In this document: piece after piece, positions 29,413 through 42,480 of the stretch
How the letters are laid out: each line of letters opens with the position of its first letter
How positions within the stretch are numbered: position 1 is the stretch's first letter
The notes under the pieces: generated by a model
What the model was told of the DNA's origin: nothing
What the model saw: only the letters and a program-made list of their open reading frames with translations
Databases searched by the model: none
Source: Pycnopodia helianthoides
Taxonomy: Eukaryota > Echinodermata > Asteroidea > Forcipulatida > Asteriidae
Length of the DNA stretch: 64,000 nucleotides
Direction: 5' to 3'
Assembly (NCBI GenBank): GCA_032158295.1
Contig: CM063252.1
Coordinates: 9,908,744-9,972,743, forward strand
Program-made: the position numbers and the translations under genes

Positions 29413-29570
29413 GGCGCCTGTCAATTTTTTTCTGAACCAGTTTCGTTCTGCGAGTGATTCCGAACCGGCCATCCGAATGACGTACGCATCGAATTAAACA
29501 TACTGATTGAAACAAGGAACTAGATGTTAAACAAACTTGCAAAATGTACACCACTTGATTTTATGCCAAT
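29413..29570. repeat. Class A upstream flank (copy 3, diverged)
   Basis: Homology to 11751-11930 continues, with substitutions and deletions, to about 29570. This is the right edge of the receptor array. Confidence 0.7.
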
Positions 29571-29799
29571 TGTTTGCTGCATTTTTTTGTACACTGATTT
29601 GCCAATATATTTATTAAAATGTGTGGCTAGACAGCAAAGCGTAGTTACACAGTGTAGTTTACAGAAAACATCCAAACAAACTTATACTGTTATAAAAAAA
29701 AATAGAAATTCAATAGTTTTCGCATGTAATTTTTTTTGTAAAGCAAGTTTGCACCAAACAAGACCGAAAGCCAGTCTTGATAAGGAGCAACAAGGAGAA
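29571..29799. other. Unassigned AT-rich sequence
   Basis: No gene or repeat partner recognised. Confidence 0.4.
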
Positions 29800-30150
29800 A
29801 ACAAATGTTTAAGATGAAAATAACTCAGGGGAGCTGAAGGTGGGGATTGCTATTCCTCTTAAAGCAGTCAAGATTGTAGGATGGAGGGAAACATGCACCA
29901 GGCATGCAAGGAGTCCCAAAGAGATGCAGTACTTGGAATAAAGCTGTTGGAATGGCTCTTTGCAGCAAACCAAGAGGGTATGGGTGAGAACAAGCAGAAG
30001 CCCGGTTTTATGCTCAAACATCCTGATACTATAGGAGGAACCAGGTCGGACACACTGTATGGTGGCACATTTATCATGAAAATATATGAAGAAAAGACAG
30101 AGGCTGGCTACAGACCTACGAAGGGAAAGAGATTGTAACGATGATCCTAA
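29800..30150 (+). repeat. Dispersed ~340-bp repeat, copy 1
   Basis: From AAGATGAAAATAACTCAGGG to CTACAGACCTACGAAGG this matches 55425-55770 with substitutions and small indels. A plus-strand frame spans both copies but with non-triplet indels, so it is probably not coding. Element type not identified. Confidence 0.65.
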
Positions 30151-32269
30151 CTCTTCACAAACAAGAGTAACAAATACATACGCTCCTGCATGCACTCTAT
30201 TATAATACCGATATTAATGACAGGCAGAAGCTCTGGCCCAACATCGTCAGCGTTTTCACGAAGTAGCACGCACTGCTCTACAGCAAAAAAATAACAATCA
30301 GAGAAAACGGCCTCTGAAGTTGAACATTTTTTTGAAACCCACTTTCCTTCAAAACTTCGAAGTATTTCCATTTAAATTTCTCAATGTAGATACTTGATGA
30401 CTTGAACTTAAAAATTAATCTTATTATGACTCATTTGCATAACTAATTAAGAAACTAGACACGAGAGAAGTTCCGTGCTACTTTGTGAAACCAAAAAAGT
30501 GCGAAATATGTCTTTTTTCGTTTTCAGGAAGTAGTACGCGCCTATACTAAAACACACAGCATTTTGTGTTACTTCATGAAAACTAGGTCAGCGCGCGCGC
30601 GCCCACACAAGTTGCGTGCTCAGAAATAGAATTCGAGGTCTCGAAATCAAGCATCTGAAAGCACACAACTTCGTGTGACAAGGGTGTTTATTCTTTTTCA
30701 TGCTACTTCGCTGCGCTCATACGCATGAAAAACAGTTTCACGTTATAGGACGACATGGGGAAAGGAAACACAGAGTACTGAAAATTCATTTCAAGAATTT
30801 TAATCAGACAGTATGGGATAGGGTTAGAGCTTGACAAGCCTGTATAAAGAATAAATACAACAAATAGAACGGCAAAAAACGAGTATAATCCAGAAATAAA
30901 ACTAAAATGGGAGGGGCGGGCGGGGAAGGTACAGGTACTCTTAAAGTGAACTAATAGAGGAAAAGAGTGTACAGCATGCGTGCTAGAGCCTGAAGTGAGT
31001 GGACAAAGGCAAGGAGACTCTTATATACTCCTGTTCAAGAAAGCTTGAACATTCCTCAGAAGGCACGAATAATAGTATATAGGGCAAAGGATAAGGGAGT
31101 TATGTAATCGGTAAAGCATAATAGTCTCTCTGCCAAATGAAACTACATTCATAGTTATCTCGCAACTTCGACGACCAATTGAGCTCAAGTTTTTAAAGGT
31201 TTGTTATTTTATCCATATGTTGAGATACACCAGGTGAGAAGACTGGTCTTTGACAATTACCAAAGGTGTCCAGTGTCGTTAATGCCTAGTATACAAAAAC
31301 ACCAGAAAAAGACTTACAAGTCTGTCCGTGGTGGGTTACACAGTTACACACATGTACACAGACAGTCCCGTTATAAGGTAAACAACCATTCCCAATATTA
31401 TTACACATTACTGTAGACATGTCTACTGTTCTTTCCTTTGTTTGTATTATTCGCTACCTCATTGAGACCGACAACTTCGGCAACAATAGGTCACCACATG
31501 GGAATTCTAAAGAAAGGAATTCGTTTCACAAGGAATTTGTTTACAAAGTAATGGTTTGAAATGGTTGTTCCACTCACAGGTGGGAAAAAGTTGCCAATAT
31601 TACAGGAGGTTACGGGAGGGTAAATGCGCGATAAATTTCACAGGCTCGGCGAGTGAAACCTGTTGACAGTTGGCGTCCTCGGAAATATTTTTACACAATT
31701 GTTATTGAACTGCTGGAAAAACAACGGAAAGACTGACGCATGTTTCCATAAGGGAAAGGGTGTCACTCACAGACAGCTTCCAAGGTCGATGCAACTACTA
31801 AATAGTTATATTCTTTTTGTTTCCTTGTTCGGTTAAACAATTTTGTATTGATGTGTTTTATTCAAATTTTTCCGTGTAGAGTTGAAAAAGAGAGCCCATA
31901 TTGGGCACGTGAATTTATTTGTCGGAACCATTTTGGTCGCCCCACGGGATAGAAAAAGCACACCACGCAACAAAATGTATTTCTTTTATAAAAACAGAAA
32001 TGAAAAAACTATCATCATTTTTTGCTGAACCTCCGTGGTAGCAAACCGAATTCATTCAAGCCTTAACGTGTACTTTAATTGTAGTAGCAAGTACGTTCTT
32101 CGAGACCACTTGTTAGTTTTGATGCAATTTAAAAGAGTAAAATGTCAAAATAAAGGCTATGAACCCACGAAGTGTAACTATCGAGTGGGGGAGGGGCCAT
32201 AAGAAGTCTGATTGACACATTGTGAAGCCAGCAGCATGCATCCGAGTGGAAAACCTTCACCGGAGGCAA
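30151..32269. other. Intergenic with split TTAA-MITE fragments
   Basis: About 30625-30700 and 31150-31282 are the two parts of one family-2 TTAA MITE (compare 43683-44056), separated by ~450 bases that must have been inserted. Its right end, GTGTCCAGTGTCGTTAA, keeps the TTAA. No gene seen in the rest. Confidence 0.55.
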
Positions 32270-32385
32270 ATTTATGTTCTGCAGCACACGCTGGCTACGG
32301 AGTCAACAGTTAAGGGATAGGGAAGAACAGCCTATCCCTTAACTGTTGATTCCATAGCCGACGTGTGCTGCAGAAAAAAAGTCGC
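32270..32385. repeat. Cruciform-capable inverted repeat
   Basis: CTGCAGCACACG...AACAGTTAAGGGATAGG pairs with its complement across an eight-base AAGAACAG loop. The arms are at least 43 bases with a few mismatches, and weaker similarity extends outward to CCGGAG on both sides. Confidence 0.8.
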
Positions 32386-32405
32386 TCACCGGAGACCAGT
32401 GAATG

Positions 32406-32553
32406 GAGAGAATTGCGACATGGAGGGACCAGTTTTCTTAGGTCACGTGGTTCCTGGTCACGTGGTTCCATTTTCCGTCCAATTGCAGCACAACCCAATG
32501 CGCAGTCTAGTCGGGCACTTTGTGTGCTTCTAATCGCAAGTTGTCGCAACTCT
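32406..32553. mobile_element. MITE with GAGAGAGTTGCGACA termini, copy 1
   Basis: Ends GAGAGAATTGCGACATGG and TTGTCGCAACTCT are inverted. It contains two GGTCACGTGGTTCC boxes in tandem. A second copy is at 41189-41361. Confidence 0.7.
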
Positions 32554-34129
32554 AAGAGCGCCCTCTAGCGCATATCAAAAGGCTCACAAAAAGGGAAACA
32601 GAGAGATAGCCTAAAGCAGATGGGTAAACACGTATATGCAAAATAGATAAATAATTGAAGTTGGATCTTGTTAGTTAAACCCCTTGAACTGATGTGGAGT
32701 GCCGTGTAATAGGCTTGTCAAAAAGGATGCGAAAAACGTTGTTTTTAGTGAGTTATTTTAATACCTTGTAATTTGTGGTTTTTGCTTCTGCTGCTGTTTC
32801 CCCAAAAGACTGGTCCCCTGTCTTAGCATGAAGACAGGCACTGGTCTTACAGGCCGAATGATTTCATTGGATAAACATGCAGTGATTGGTCCGCTCTAAA
32901 CTGTCGTAGTTTGTCAGCAACCCATTTTCGATCGTCTGCTGCATGCACGTCTCGCGCGGCCTCTCGCTATAATGTACAGTAATGTTTGTGTATGATTGTG
33001 TGTAATGTTGTTTTATTCACTTACATTTATTGTGTACGTGTGTATAATAGACTACGAATCTCCGTCCGTGTGAATGGGATGCGAGGTCAAAGGTACAGAA
33101 GCAGAGGCAGAAGCCTGCCAGGGTGCGCAAGGCCGGTATCTAGCGTTAATCACGAGCCTCGAAGTGTGACGTCAGATGTTCAGTCTACTTCCCGAAAAGG
33201 GTTTGTTGTGACCGACCGTAATTCTGACCACAGGAGGGCGCTTCTGCCTGTGTGCTGTTTCTTGTACCAATGGCCAAATAAACAATACTAATGATAACGA
33301 TGGGAAAAACCAGTTCGTTTTACTTATTGTGCATCTCATCAATTTGGTTCACAAACGCATTACACGGTTGTGTACAAGAAATTGTACGACGTCTTTAAAG
33401 TTTTCTTATTATATACTACTTTTTGACCAAAAAGAACTCAATCCGTGGCAGTGCAGTTAATTACGAATTACGAAACTCTACTCCGCTGTAGTAGAACAAA
33501 TAGCAAGACAAGCTCTCTAAAGAACAAAATCTACACAGCAAAGTTGATACACACAATGGTGTTACCGCAAACCGAACATACATTACTACTTTTTGCCTTT
33601 CTTGTAGTTATTTTTTTTTTGGTCAAGAAGAACTTTTATAAGAATTGCACTTTTGGGACTATTCATTAATTTTGAAAACCGTTTTCCTTTTAATTTTTTT
33701 TTATTTCACCTCATTCAACCGGAACCGGTGTCATAACATCGTTTGACACCACTTCCAGTCACCCCTCAACATTGGTCTCTTAAGAGCAAGCGTCCGGCCG
33801 GAAGTCCAGACCGCCAAAACTAGCCCATATATGGTACAACAACATTTGGGGGTAAATTTGTACAGCTAAGTGCAATTCATATTGCTAACAAAACTATGAA
33901 ATACCATACGTCGATTGGTGTAAACATACAATACAAAATGAAAACACAATAAAAGTTGCTCTAAAACGCAATCAATTACCCAGCAAGACAACAGCAGGTT
34001 CGGTACTCTACTTTCAAAATCCGAATAGAGAGAAGGCTTGTTTATGTAAACAAGACGTGCACTGCTCTGTATTTTAACGTGACCTTTTTAGATTGGTTCG
34101 TTGAAATATTATGGAAATGCTTATTCCAT
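32554..34129. other. Intergenic, fossil repeats
   Basis: No gene recognised. A partial retroelement-like tail related to 13190-13560 occupies about 33430-33600. A fragment near 33145-33175 (CACGAGCCTCGAAGTGTGAC) recurs at about 39359. Confidence 0.45.
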
Positions 34130-34405
34130 TGACTCGACGGCACAACGGCACGACCAGCATCACGCGACGGGCGACGTCACGACGCGCTGGGCCACAATGA
34201 CGCAAAGCCACAGAGTTTTGGGTGCGACTGTATTGGTCAGCATTGAGAAAACGGTTGACTGCACGTCCGACGGCACGACGCGACGTTACAACACGACGCT
34301 ACAGCACGACGCAACGACACGACGCGCCAGCCGCAGCACGAGGCGACAGGCAGCAAGACGCAACTGCGCGTCGCGACGGCATGACGAAACAGTATGGCGA
34401 CGCAC
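34130..34405. repeat. Degenerate CACGACGC-rich low-complexity tract
   Basis: Irregular iterations of ACGACGC / GCGACG make this the most GC-rich part of its surroundings. Open frames on both strands (such as 34101-34424) are by-products of the repeat. Confidence 0.65.
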
Positions 34406-36207
34406 AATCGTCGTCGGTATATAGAACGCCATATATCGGATAGGATACATACGTAACATTTGTACATGCAAACGCTGTTTGATGTTATGAAGTGCCGAGC
34501 TGGTAATATCAGACACGTTTCTAACGGCTAATTAAAACATTGCAATGCCTCAAACCAACAGCGAACTGTTTTCATATTGCACACATTCTCATGGGAATTC
34601 CGGAGGCGTTGTGTTATAGCACACTCCATTATTCAAACACAGAAATTGTCTTCTAAATGACAGCGTTCCAACAAAAAAAAATCTACGAGAGACCATCATA
34701 ATACATCGCTGTGCGTTTCATGTCGAGATTATATTTAGTAACCTCCTCTTAGAATTCGCAAGAATAATTACTTTGTTTACTGAACTTAACTTACTTAAAA
34801 CTTCATTGCATTTAAAAAGCGCTTTAACACCGTTTCAAAGCGCTGTACAACTAAATACACATAATACAGAATAAAACATGAGCAGGAACAGCCCATTGAT
34901 TTAAAAACCACATTACAGTTAAAAAAGAAGCAAATTGAGTAAAAAATTACATCGAAACACACACATACAATAAAGCACAAAATTATGCGTCACGCGGACC
35001 CAGAGGAAATCCACCTCAATTCAAATAAAGAGCAAGAAAATCGAGTGTTAAGAGCAAGATCCCCTCTGAGACCGCAAAACGCACCCACATCAAGTATTTC
35101 ATGACCAAGGGCCAAATTCCAAAATCAACCTCAACCGCAAAAATCAACCCTAACTCCATTCAAATACAATGTTAATTGTTAAAAGTTCTCTAGCATTCAA
35201 AAATTGGTACAATTGACAACAGCTTGACTCGAGAATGAAAATGTTGCGTACTGGAAAACGTTTGCAGATAGACGTACGTCCAACTACTCAATAGTGATCG
35301 TGTCATAGCTCGAGTTAGAACTATAGAGGGCGCACAAAACCATGTGACACGGCCCGACAGTGATTTTTATATTTCATACCACACGCTGGCTGATGTATAC
35401 GCACATAAACTATGGGCGCCTCCCCGGTTCCTTCACTGTAGACCCCATAGTAACTGTGCAGTACTAAAAAAAAAATTGCGGCCCGACAAGAAGCATTTTT
35501 TTTTTTTTTTTGCCTTCGTCTAACACAGGTCATGCAACAGATAACACAACCAACATTTCACACAGGGGAAATTTGTATGTAACTTACCCAGAGGGATTCG
35601 AACCCAGTGCGGTTGTGTGTCATGCATAAGTCGAGCGCTCCGTCTAGTTCTTTTCAAAAATTACCCTTCCGCACCTGTCCTGAAAATCACACCATTCATA
35701 TGAATATGATAATAATAATACGCAGTTCTTAAAAGGCGTTTTTATCACACCTGAAGGCATCTCAAAGCTCTCATCATTTTTGTATACGAGGTATGGAGCT
35801 AAGGTTCCACAGGTGCCAGGTTCCATCTACCTCCATTGTTCCATTTTTATTATTATTATTTTTTTACAGCACCATCAGTCTACAAGGTACTTGGAACATT
35901 CTGTTGTTATTTACGAAGTTGTTTACGTGAGAGATGTTTTCGCTTGCGAATACAATAACCGTCTATGCAGGGACTCCTTCACCTATATTCAATGTGTCCT
36001 TAGAATGGAATTCGGGGTGCTTTCTGCACAAGAGGGGAGGGGTGTTTTATAGTACAGGAGGTCCATTGCCACATACCAGGCTAGATAAAAAAAAAATACA
36101 TTGATGTTCATGAGCAGACCGTTACAAACAAACAAACACCCCAGCCAACAAACACCCCAGCCAACAAACAAATAAACTAGTTGGGCATATTTAACACGGT
36201 GCATGCA
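34406..36207. other. Intergenic, no gene; tRNA-like SINE fragment on the minus strand
   Basis: About 35585-35655 read on the minus strand ends in GGGTTCGAATCCC, a B-box-like sequence, after a cloverleaf-like segment; this is probably a SINE head. The 35395-35480 stretch is the partner of 2840-2920. Nothing else recognised. Confidence 0.4.
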
Positions 36208-36384
36208 GGCCCGTAACCAGAATTTTTATTTTTTTTTTGGGGGGGGGCGGAATGTGAAAGAAAAAGTACATCGGCGGTGTCGCGCAGCAACGCAGGGGAG
36301 CCTGATGGGTGATGTGCCTCCCTCAGAAGTTGGATTTTTTAGGGGGGCGTCCGCCCCGACCCCCCCCCCCCCTGGTTACGGGCC
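36208..36384. mobile_element. MITE with GGCCCGTAACCAG termini
   Basis: Left end GGCCCGTAACCAGAA and right end CCTGGTTACGGGCC are inverted repeats around GC-rich non-coding sequence with long G and C runs near the ends. Confidence 0.75.
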
Positions 36385-37419
36385 TTGGTGCATGTTACAT
36401 AATGTTGAGCTATACTCAAATCTCCAAAGATCGAAACTTTATCATTATGATCGATAGTTACCTCGTGAGACCTTTCCTTGTGTCGCACATTATCCGACGT
36501 TGAGGGGGTGACTGAGGAACTGAGAGACACCCCCGGCAGTTGACGGACACAGTTGTCCCACACAGGACAAACCCAAGCGTACCTCACACATTGTATATGC
36601 CTCGGTCCTCTCTCCACAAGGAAGAACTGTTGAACTTGATGTTAACCTATCATTATATCAATAAAGAACGTTATCAACTGACGATCAAGTATTCAATTAA
36701 ACCCAGCACGAATTCGGGCATGATTGGCAAATGGGGTTGCTAAAAGAAAATAAGCAGTCTCGTCCAAAGTTTTAACTTTGTTTAAATGTTAATTTAACAA
36801 ACTATTTGTATATATTAAAATTTTATTAAGAACAACTTGCTATTGGTATTTTTGTGGCTCTATAAAAACTTTGAACACCACTCATTTGAGGTGGAGGCAA
36901 GCGGGGGGTGACACTATTTATTTTATTTGTTAAAATTGTAATCGTTTATTTATTTGGAGTTGGGCGAGGAGGCTATTTCACTTTTGTTATTTTTCGATCT
37001 AATTTAAGGGGTGGGGTGGAAAGAGCTCTAAGTGTGTGTGTGTGGGGGGGGGATTACAGCAGAAATACATCTGGGGAATATGAATACCATCATGTTTGTG
37101 AGTTGCGTTAAATTTTTATAACTTGTTTCATTGGAATAAAATGAACCTTTAATGACTCCCTCTCTCTGACTTTCCATGACATGGTCTCTTTACATTTACA
37201 TAAAGCATTATCTTATAACCCCCCCCCCCATTTTGTTTGTCCTGTCTGCTTCATTTGTCCTATGTCCATGTTACGGTACCTTGGTTGTATGTTTGTCTGT
37301 CCATAGGTTAGGGAACAAAACCGTCTTGCTTAACCTTATACCTAAATGCTGTCATTAATTTGCTGCTTATTATTGAATCACTAGATACTTACTATTTTAT
37401 CAATTCTCATTCTATTGTA
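36385..37419. other. Intergenic, no gene seen
   Basis: AT-rich, with GT and C runs; short frames only. Confidence 0.4.
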
Positions 37420-37606
37420 TTAAAGGAACATTACAGAATTGGTAAGATTTTGTTTTGTAAAATATACTTTTTGATCACAGATTTACATAAAACTTACACG
37501 GTCTACTATCATCATCATTAGACCGTGTAAGTTTTATGTAAATCTGTGATCAAAAAGTATATTTTACAAGTTTTTTTTCTTACCAATTCTGCAATTTTTT
37601 CTTTAA
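37420..37606. mobile_element. TTAA-flanked snap-back MITE (family 1, hairpin form)
   Basis: TTAA at both ends. The two halves are near-perfect complements: from AAAGGAACATTACAGAATTG through TTACATAAAACTTACACGGT and back, with only about 14 bases of loop (TACTATCATCATCA). The ~375-bp relatives at 23828, 39579 and 57776 carry extra internal sequence instead. Confidence 0.85.
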
Positions 37607-39578
37607 ATCCCACATCCAAATAAGAATGTGAACAATAATCAATAATCATAATACAGAGAGCACGGAAATATAAATACATAATACAGTGGAAAAGAAAACA
37701 ATTAATTGCAACAATATCAAAGGTTGGAAGTGGAAGGGGGTCCATAAAAAGCACAGCTTGTTGTCGAGTATGTGCCCCCCACATACAGTTATGCTGTTTG
37801 TGGGTAGGGTACATCATGGAGGTAGAAATAGCCTCCATGGGTACATCAAGGATAGGATCCTACCTAAACCTAGGACCAAAGTTACAACAAACACAATCAA
37901 TAGAAAGAAACAAAAAATGAGCATATCAAGAAAAACAATTCAATGACAATGGAGACATTATGAAATGTACAATCTTAGCATGATAAACAATATAAAACAT
38001 GACCAAACAATGTGCATATTAAGAAAAACAATTGAATGACAATGGAGAGATTATGAAATGTACAATCTTATCATGATAAACAATATAAAACATGGCAACA
38101 AGGAATTACACAGAGCAAATCAAGAGCCTGTAAATCATGTAATCAAGTATTAAAAATAGAATGAACAAGTAAATCAAACTCAACACAGATGAACGACTAT
38201 AATAAATGAAATTTAGAAATTACACTTAGCCAGGGAACTACCCACTACAAAGACCAGACATGTGATAGTATAAGTAAAGAGGGCAAGGAATAAGGAACAC
38301 TTCACCATTTGGGGAGGTTCTTTTCACATGTAGTGTTCTTGTATTGGGTTTTGTCTTTCACACAATGCATCACACGAGCTTGATACACGTAAATTTTTAA
38401 CACGTGTATTTCAATCTACCGCCATCCAAAACACTGAACAGAAAGGCCTTATGTTTGCTTAATTTTTCACAGTTCAAAAACCTCATAATCACCGAAGCTT
38501 TAGTTCTGGTGATGCCTTGAATGATACTTAACTCACCTGGATTGCTTAGCGGTGGTTTTATCCCTAGAATCTGACTGTAAAATGTGGAATAACTGAGGAG
38601 AAACAAAATGATGGAGACTGTCGAAGTGGGCCATTTTGTTTTCGTTTGGGCGCCCTCTTGCGATTGCATGGCGCACACTGTAAAAAATAATGTGCATATC
38701 AAAGGCTGGGGTCGTGGCTACGACTGTTGCTTAGGATGTACTATACTTAAACGCATAATGACGCAGAAATCTAGCCGTAGCCGTAGCCGACAATTCGGTC
38801 ACGGCCTAACTGTGAGATAGCAAGCCAAACTTGGATTGGTAACATTTTTCCAATGGAGAGAATGGGGCTGATGCAACACAAAGAGATATACAATCTGTGT
38901 TGACAAGATAATTGTATTTTTCACTCAAAATAAACATTTCGTACGAGCATTTTGATTCAATTGTGTTAAGAAAAGCGAGGAATAAGGGTCTTTGAGATTT
39001 GCTTACCCTATTAAAAATGAACAACCCAATTAAAAAATGTGCAAGTCACTTCCTATATTTCTTTAAGACGTTTCTTAGCGGGAAAAAAAAGTAAAAATGG
39101 TGTGTTGACCCAACCTGTATTCCATCACACAGATGGTTTTTGAGGCATTGCAATTGCATGGTGAGGTATCAATGCATGTTCGGTTTGCGGTTCAACACCA
39201 TGTGTATCTTTACTTTGCTGTGTTCTGAAAAGAACTGTCCTGCTTATAAACTACTTCCTGAGCGGAAGGTAGGAAATCGACGGGACAATTATTTTCGCTA
39301 AGTGGATCGGGGGGGGGGGGGACGTCTCGTTATTAACTTCACTGCCGGCCGCGTAATTCACGAGCCTCGAAGTGTGACGTCAGATGTTCGGGCTACCTTC
39401 TTTTGACCTCTAGCCGAGGGCGCCGTACTCAAATGACGTCATATGTGCATAAGGTCTATGGAGCTAGTCTGTGTGAGGTGGGCGTGGCTTACAGTAAAAC
39501 TACGTCACACTTACGAACAGCCATGCTTACCACTTCTTTAAAGTTCTGAATAATTTTTATTCAACTGTGATTAATGTA
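37607..39578. other. Intergenic, dispersed repeat fragments
   Basis: A 68-70-base direct repeat of AAAACAATTCAATGACAATG occurs at about 37930-38095. An inverted retroelement-like tail (related to 13190-13560) lies at about 39130-39360. Stretch 39390-39465 repeats 6350-6415. No gene recognised. Confidence 0.45.
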
Positions 39579-39951
39579 TTAAAGGAACATTACAGAATTG
39601 GTTTTTGCTAACAAAACAGTTGCTGGCAGTAAGCACTTTATGTAATCCACCATATACATAAACTGACAAACCTGTAGAAGTTTGAGATCGATCGGCCATC
39701 TGGGTCACGAGAAAATAGTGAAAAACCGATTACACATTTGCAATAGGTTCAACAAATGAATAAAACGCTCACTGAGCGATAAACTCCAATCGGAAAATTA
39801 GTTTATTCATTTCTCATCAAATATGGCATTTCAGACAGAGATATTTCAAGGGATGTTTTCTACTATCATCATCATTAGACCGTGTAAGTTTTATGTAAAT
39901 CTGTGATCAAAAGTATATTTTACAATTACCAATTCTGTAATGTTCCTTTAA
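39579..39951. mobile_element. TTAA-flanked MITE, family 1
   Basis: TTAA both sides, termini AAAGGAACATTACAGAATTG and complement. Closely similar to 23828-24210. Confidence 0.85.
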
Positions 39952-41188
39952 GTTCCATTGTTATTGTATTAACCCAAATTATTGCAAAAATACGATGGCA
40001 CTCTGGATGCCACCCAATGCTCCAATCATATAGGCTTTGAGCTTTGATTTGAAATTCTGCTCAATGCCTATTTTCCAAAGCGGAAGAAGCAATTAATCTT
40101 AATATTATTGTCCAAAAATGTTCCTAAAAAGACAAAGTGAAAACATGATTTGAGAAATTGTTGATACAATTATCACACGTTTGTTGAATGATTGTTTTTT
40201 CAAGCGAAAACGAGTGAACAAAAATAATTATAGGCCCAGCCTTGTGCCGTCGTTAAGGTACCAAACGCCTTCGGTTCCAGAAATAACTCTCATGAACAGA
40301 CTAAAGAAAAGTTGGTTAATTAACATTTTATTCGATATGAAATGGCAGTGTATACAAAATACTCTGCAGTTTTTCACAGCATCAACAATATAGACCTTGT
40401 GTATTCATGTCCCATCATAGACCATCGTCTAACAACCTAGTTTTGCCAAACTCTTTTGGAAAAGTACCTTCGGCCTTCCACTGCCAAAAAACAAAAAGAA
40501 AAAATAGATAAACAAATCAAAATAAATCTTTCAATAATTTATCAATAAATACAAATACTTTCAAATTGCATTATATTTGATAGATCAATATTGCCCTCCA
40601 AAAACAAAATACAGCAATAGAATAGTCATCACCATACAAAAATATTTTTTTTTAAATACGGCTAAATGGTGTGGCCAACTCGGTTACTGTACATGCAAAG
40701 GTGGCAAATTTTTGCCAGCAAAAGAAAGGTCTACTATGCACGGCTCCCAAAACCTGCTTTTTTTTGTTACCTCTGAGGGCGCTCTGCTCCAGTTACATCA
40801 TGTGAACAAGGTCTACTCTTGTGCAACTTGAAACCTTTTTTCCAAAATTGCAAAACATAATCATAGGCTTTTATGACAAACTGTCTCTATTGGCATTATC
40901 ACAAAGGTACATGAACTTGTTATATTTTGTCATAGCTATTCCCTGAACAATGTCAACCTTTGACCTGCTTACAATTCATAACACTTCGGCCATTTTGGGG
41001 TTAAAAAAAGTGGGCACCAGGGCAGACTTGCGAATGTGAGCACAGGCATCTTCCTGATGAAACTGAAGCATTATCAATTTGGAGTACAAAACTAACGTGG
41101 ACGTCTCCACAATAACAGTCGAGGAAAGACGAGAGAGGTCCTTCACTTACCCGGTCAGCATGTGTGTGTGTGATCAGAGCTATGCACT
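39952..41188. other. Intergenic, no gene seen
   Basis: Short frames without family resemblance. ACCTCTGAGGGCGCTCTGCT near 40770 is a diverged relative of the 6350 and 39390 repeat. Confidence 0.4.
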
Positions 41189-41361
41189 GAGAGAGTTGCG
41201 ACATGGAGGGACCAGTCCAGTTTGGTCACATGGTTGCTGGATGTCATTTCGGACCAAATGTAGAAAAAAACAAAACGTGCAGTCTAGTCTGGCACCCTGT
41301 GTGCCAAATGCATCGTTTGGACTAAAAATGTCTTCTAATCGCAGGTTGTCGCAACTCTCTC
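41189..41361. mobile_element. MITE with GAGAGAGTTGCGACA termini, copy 2
   Basis: Ends GAGAGAGTTGCGACATGG and TTGTCGCAACTCTCTC are inverted repeats; related to 32406-32553. Confidence 0.75.
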
Positions 41362-42335
41362 AATACACTTTGTGTGTGATTTAAGTCATTTTTGTCAAGC
41401 TCATTATTCAAATGCGACTACTTGTAGAGCATGTCAAAGGTCAATAAACTGAACTGCTCAGAGAATTTGTAGCCCCTTTAACCCTTGTACTTAAAATGCA
41501 AGATTATGCAAATTCATGGTAAGCGAGAACTAAAAATGAAAACAAAATATATGTTAATATAATCAGCCATAAGTTGAGATAGCTGTGAAAAAAAAATGCT
41601 AAGATTAGACTGAACACACAACTACAACTTAAGGCAAAGTAACACAATTGGTTCTTTTCTGCAGTTCAAAGAGGGCCAAATTCCAAATTAACTTTGCACA
41701 CACAACTGATTAAATTAAGACCATCAGTTTTATAACCAAGAGAAGCACGAGTGTGGATACGCCTGACTGGGGGGGGGGGGGATAGGGTCTTCCGTAGCCT
41801 AGCTCCCAAACAAAAAAAATTCCTCAAAACACAACAGGGGCATTTCCTCTGTGTATGTACCCCCACCCCACCCCACCCCACCCTTCAAGCCCCTGCTGCT
41901 TAAAACCCATTCTCCTTCTTGGTATAAAAATACAACACCTGAAAACACTCGCATGTGTTGACCCATTTCACCTCACATCATCATCACAAGAATGTTGATT
42001 GCGCCATTTTGGGAGTCAATGTTGCCGTGTGTTATACAGTGGTTGGTTGCATTTTAGAGCGACGCGGCAGTCACAGGCTTACCATGATTTGTACACGCAA
42101 TCTGAATCCCAAATGGGCGTGTCAGACGTGTCAGACAGAAGGTGCAAGGGGTCAATCCATACTCGTGCATCACTGCATGTAGAAAAGGTTCCAGTGTAAT
42201 ACTGGAGGGACCATCTTTGACAATTTTACATAATTTTTTTCGAAATTTTAGGTTCAGCTAACAAATTTACGTACTTAATAAACAAAATAAAAACAATAAG
42301 AAATCATTAATTGTTGACACATCTCGTAACTAACC
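41362..42335. other. Intergenic, no gene seen
   Basis: Includes a G13 run near 41770 and a short (CCCCAC)n tract near 41861-41882. Nothing else recognised. Confidence 0.4.
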
Positions 42336-42480
42336 CAGGCATGCAACTGTAACTTCACCAAAAAAAGAGGAAATTACAAAATTTCAATGATTTTGTACAG
42401 TATTTTTTCAATTTTGAATGGTAAAACTGAGAATGAAAAAAAAAGGAAATCAGCTGATCCGAGGAAAAGTTGCATGCCTG
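42336..42480. mobile_element. MITE with CAGGCATGCAACT termini
   Basis: Begins CAGGCATGCAACTGTAAC and ends AGTTGCATGCCTG. A second copy at about 48864-48997 keeps the left end but has lost the right one. Confidence 0.7.

Noticed and set aside
34101..34424. 107-codon frame rich in Arg and Thr
   Set aside because: Produced by the degenerate CACGACGC repeat; frames are open on both strands through the same tract.
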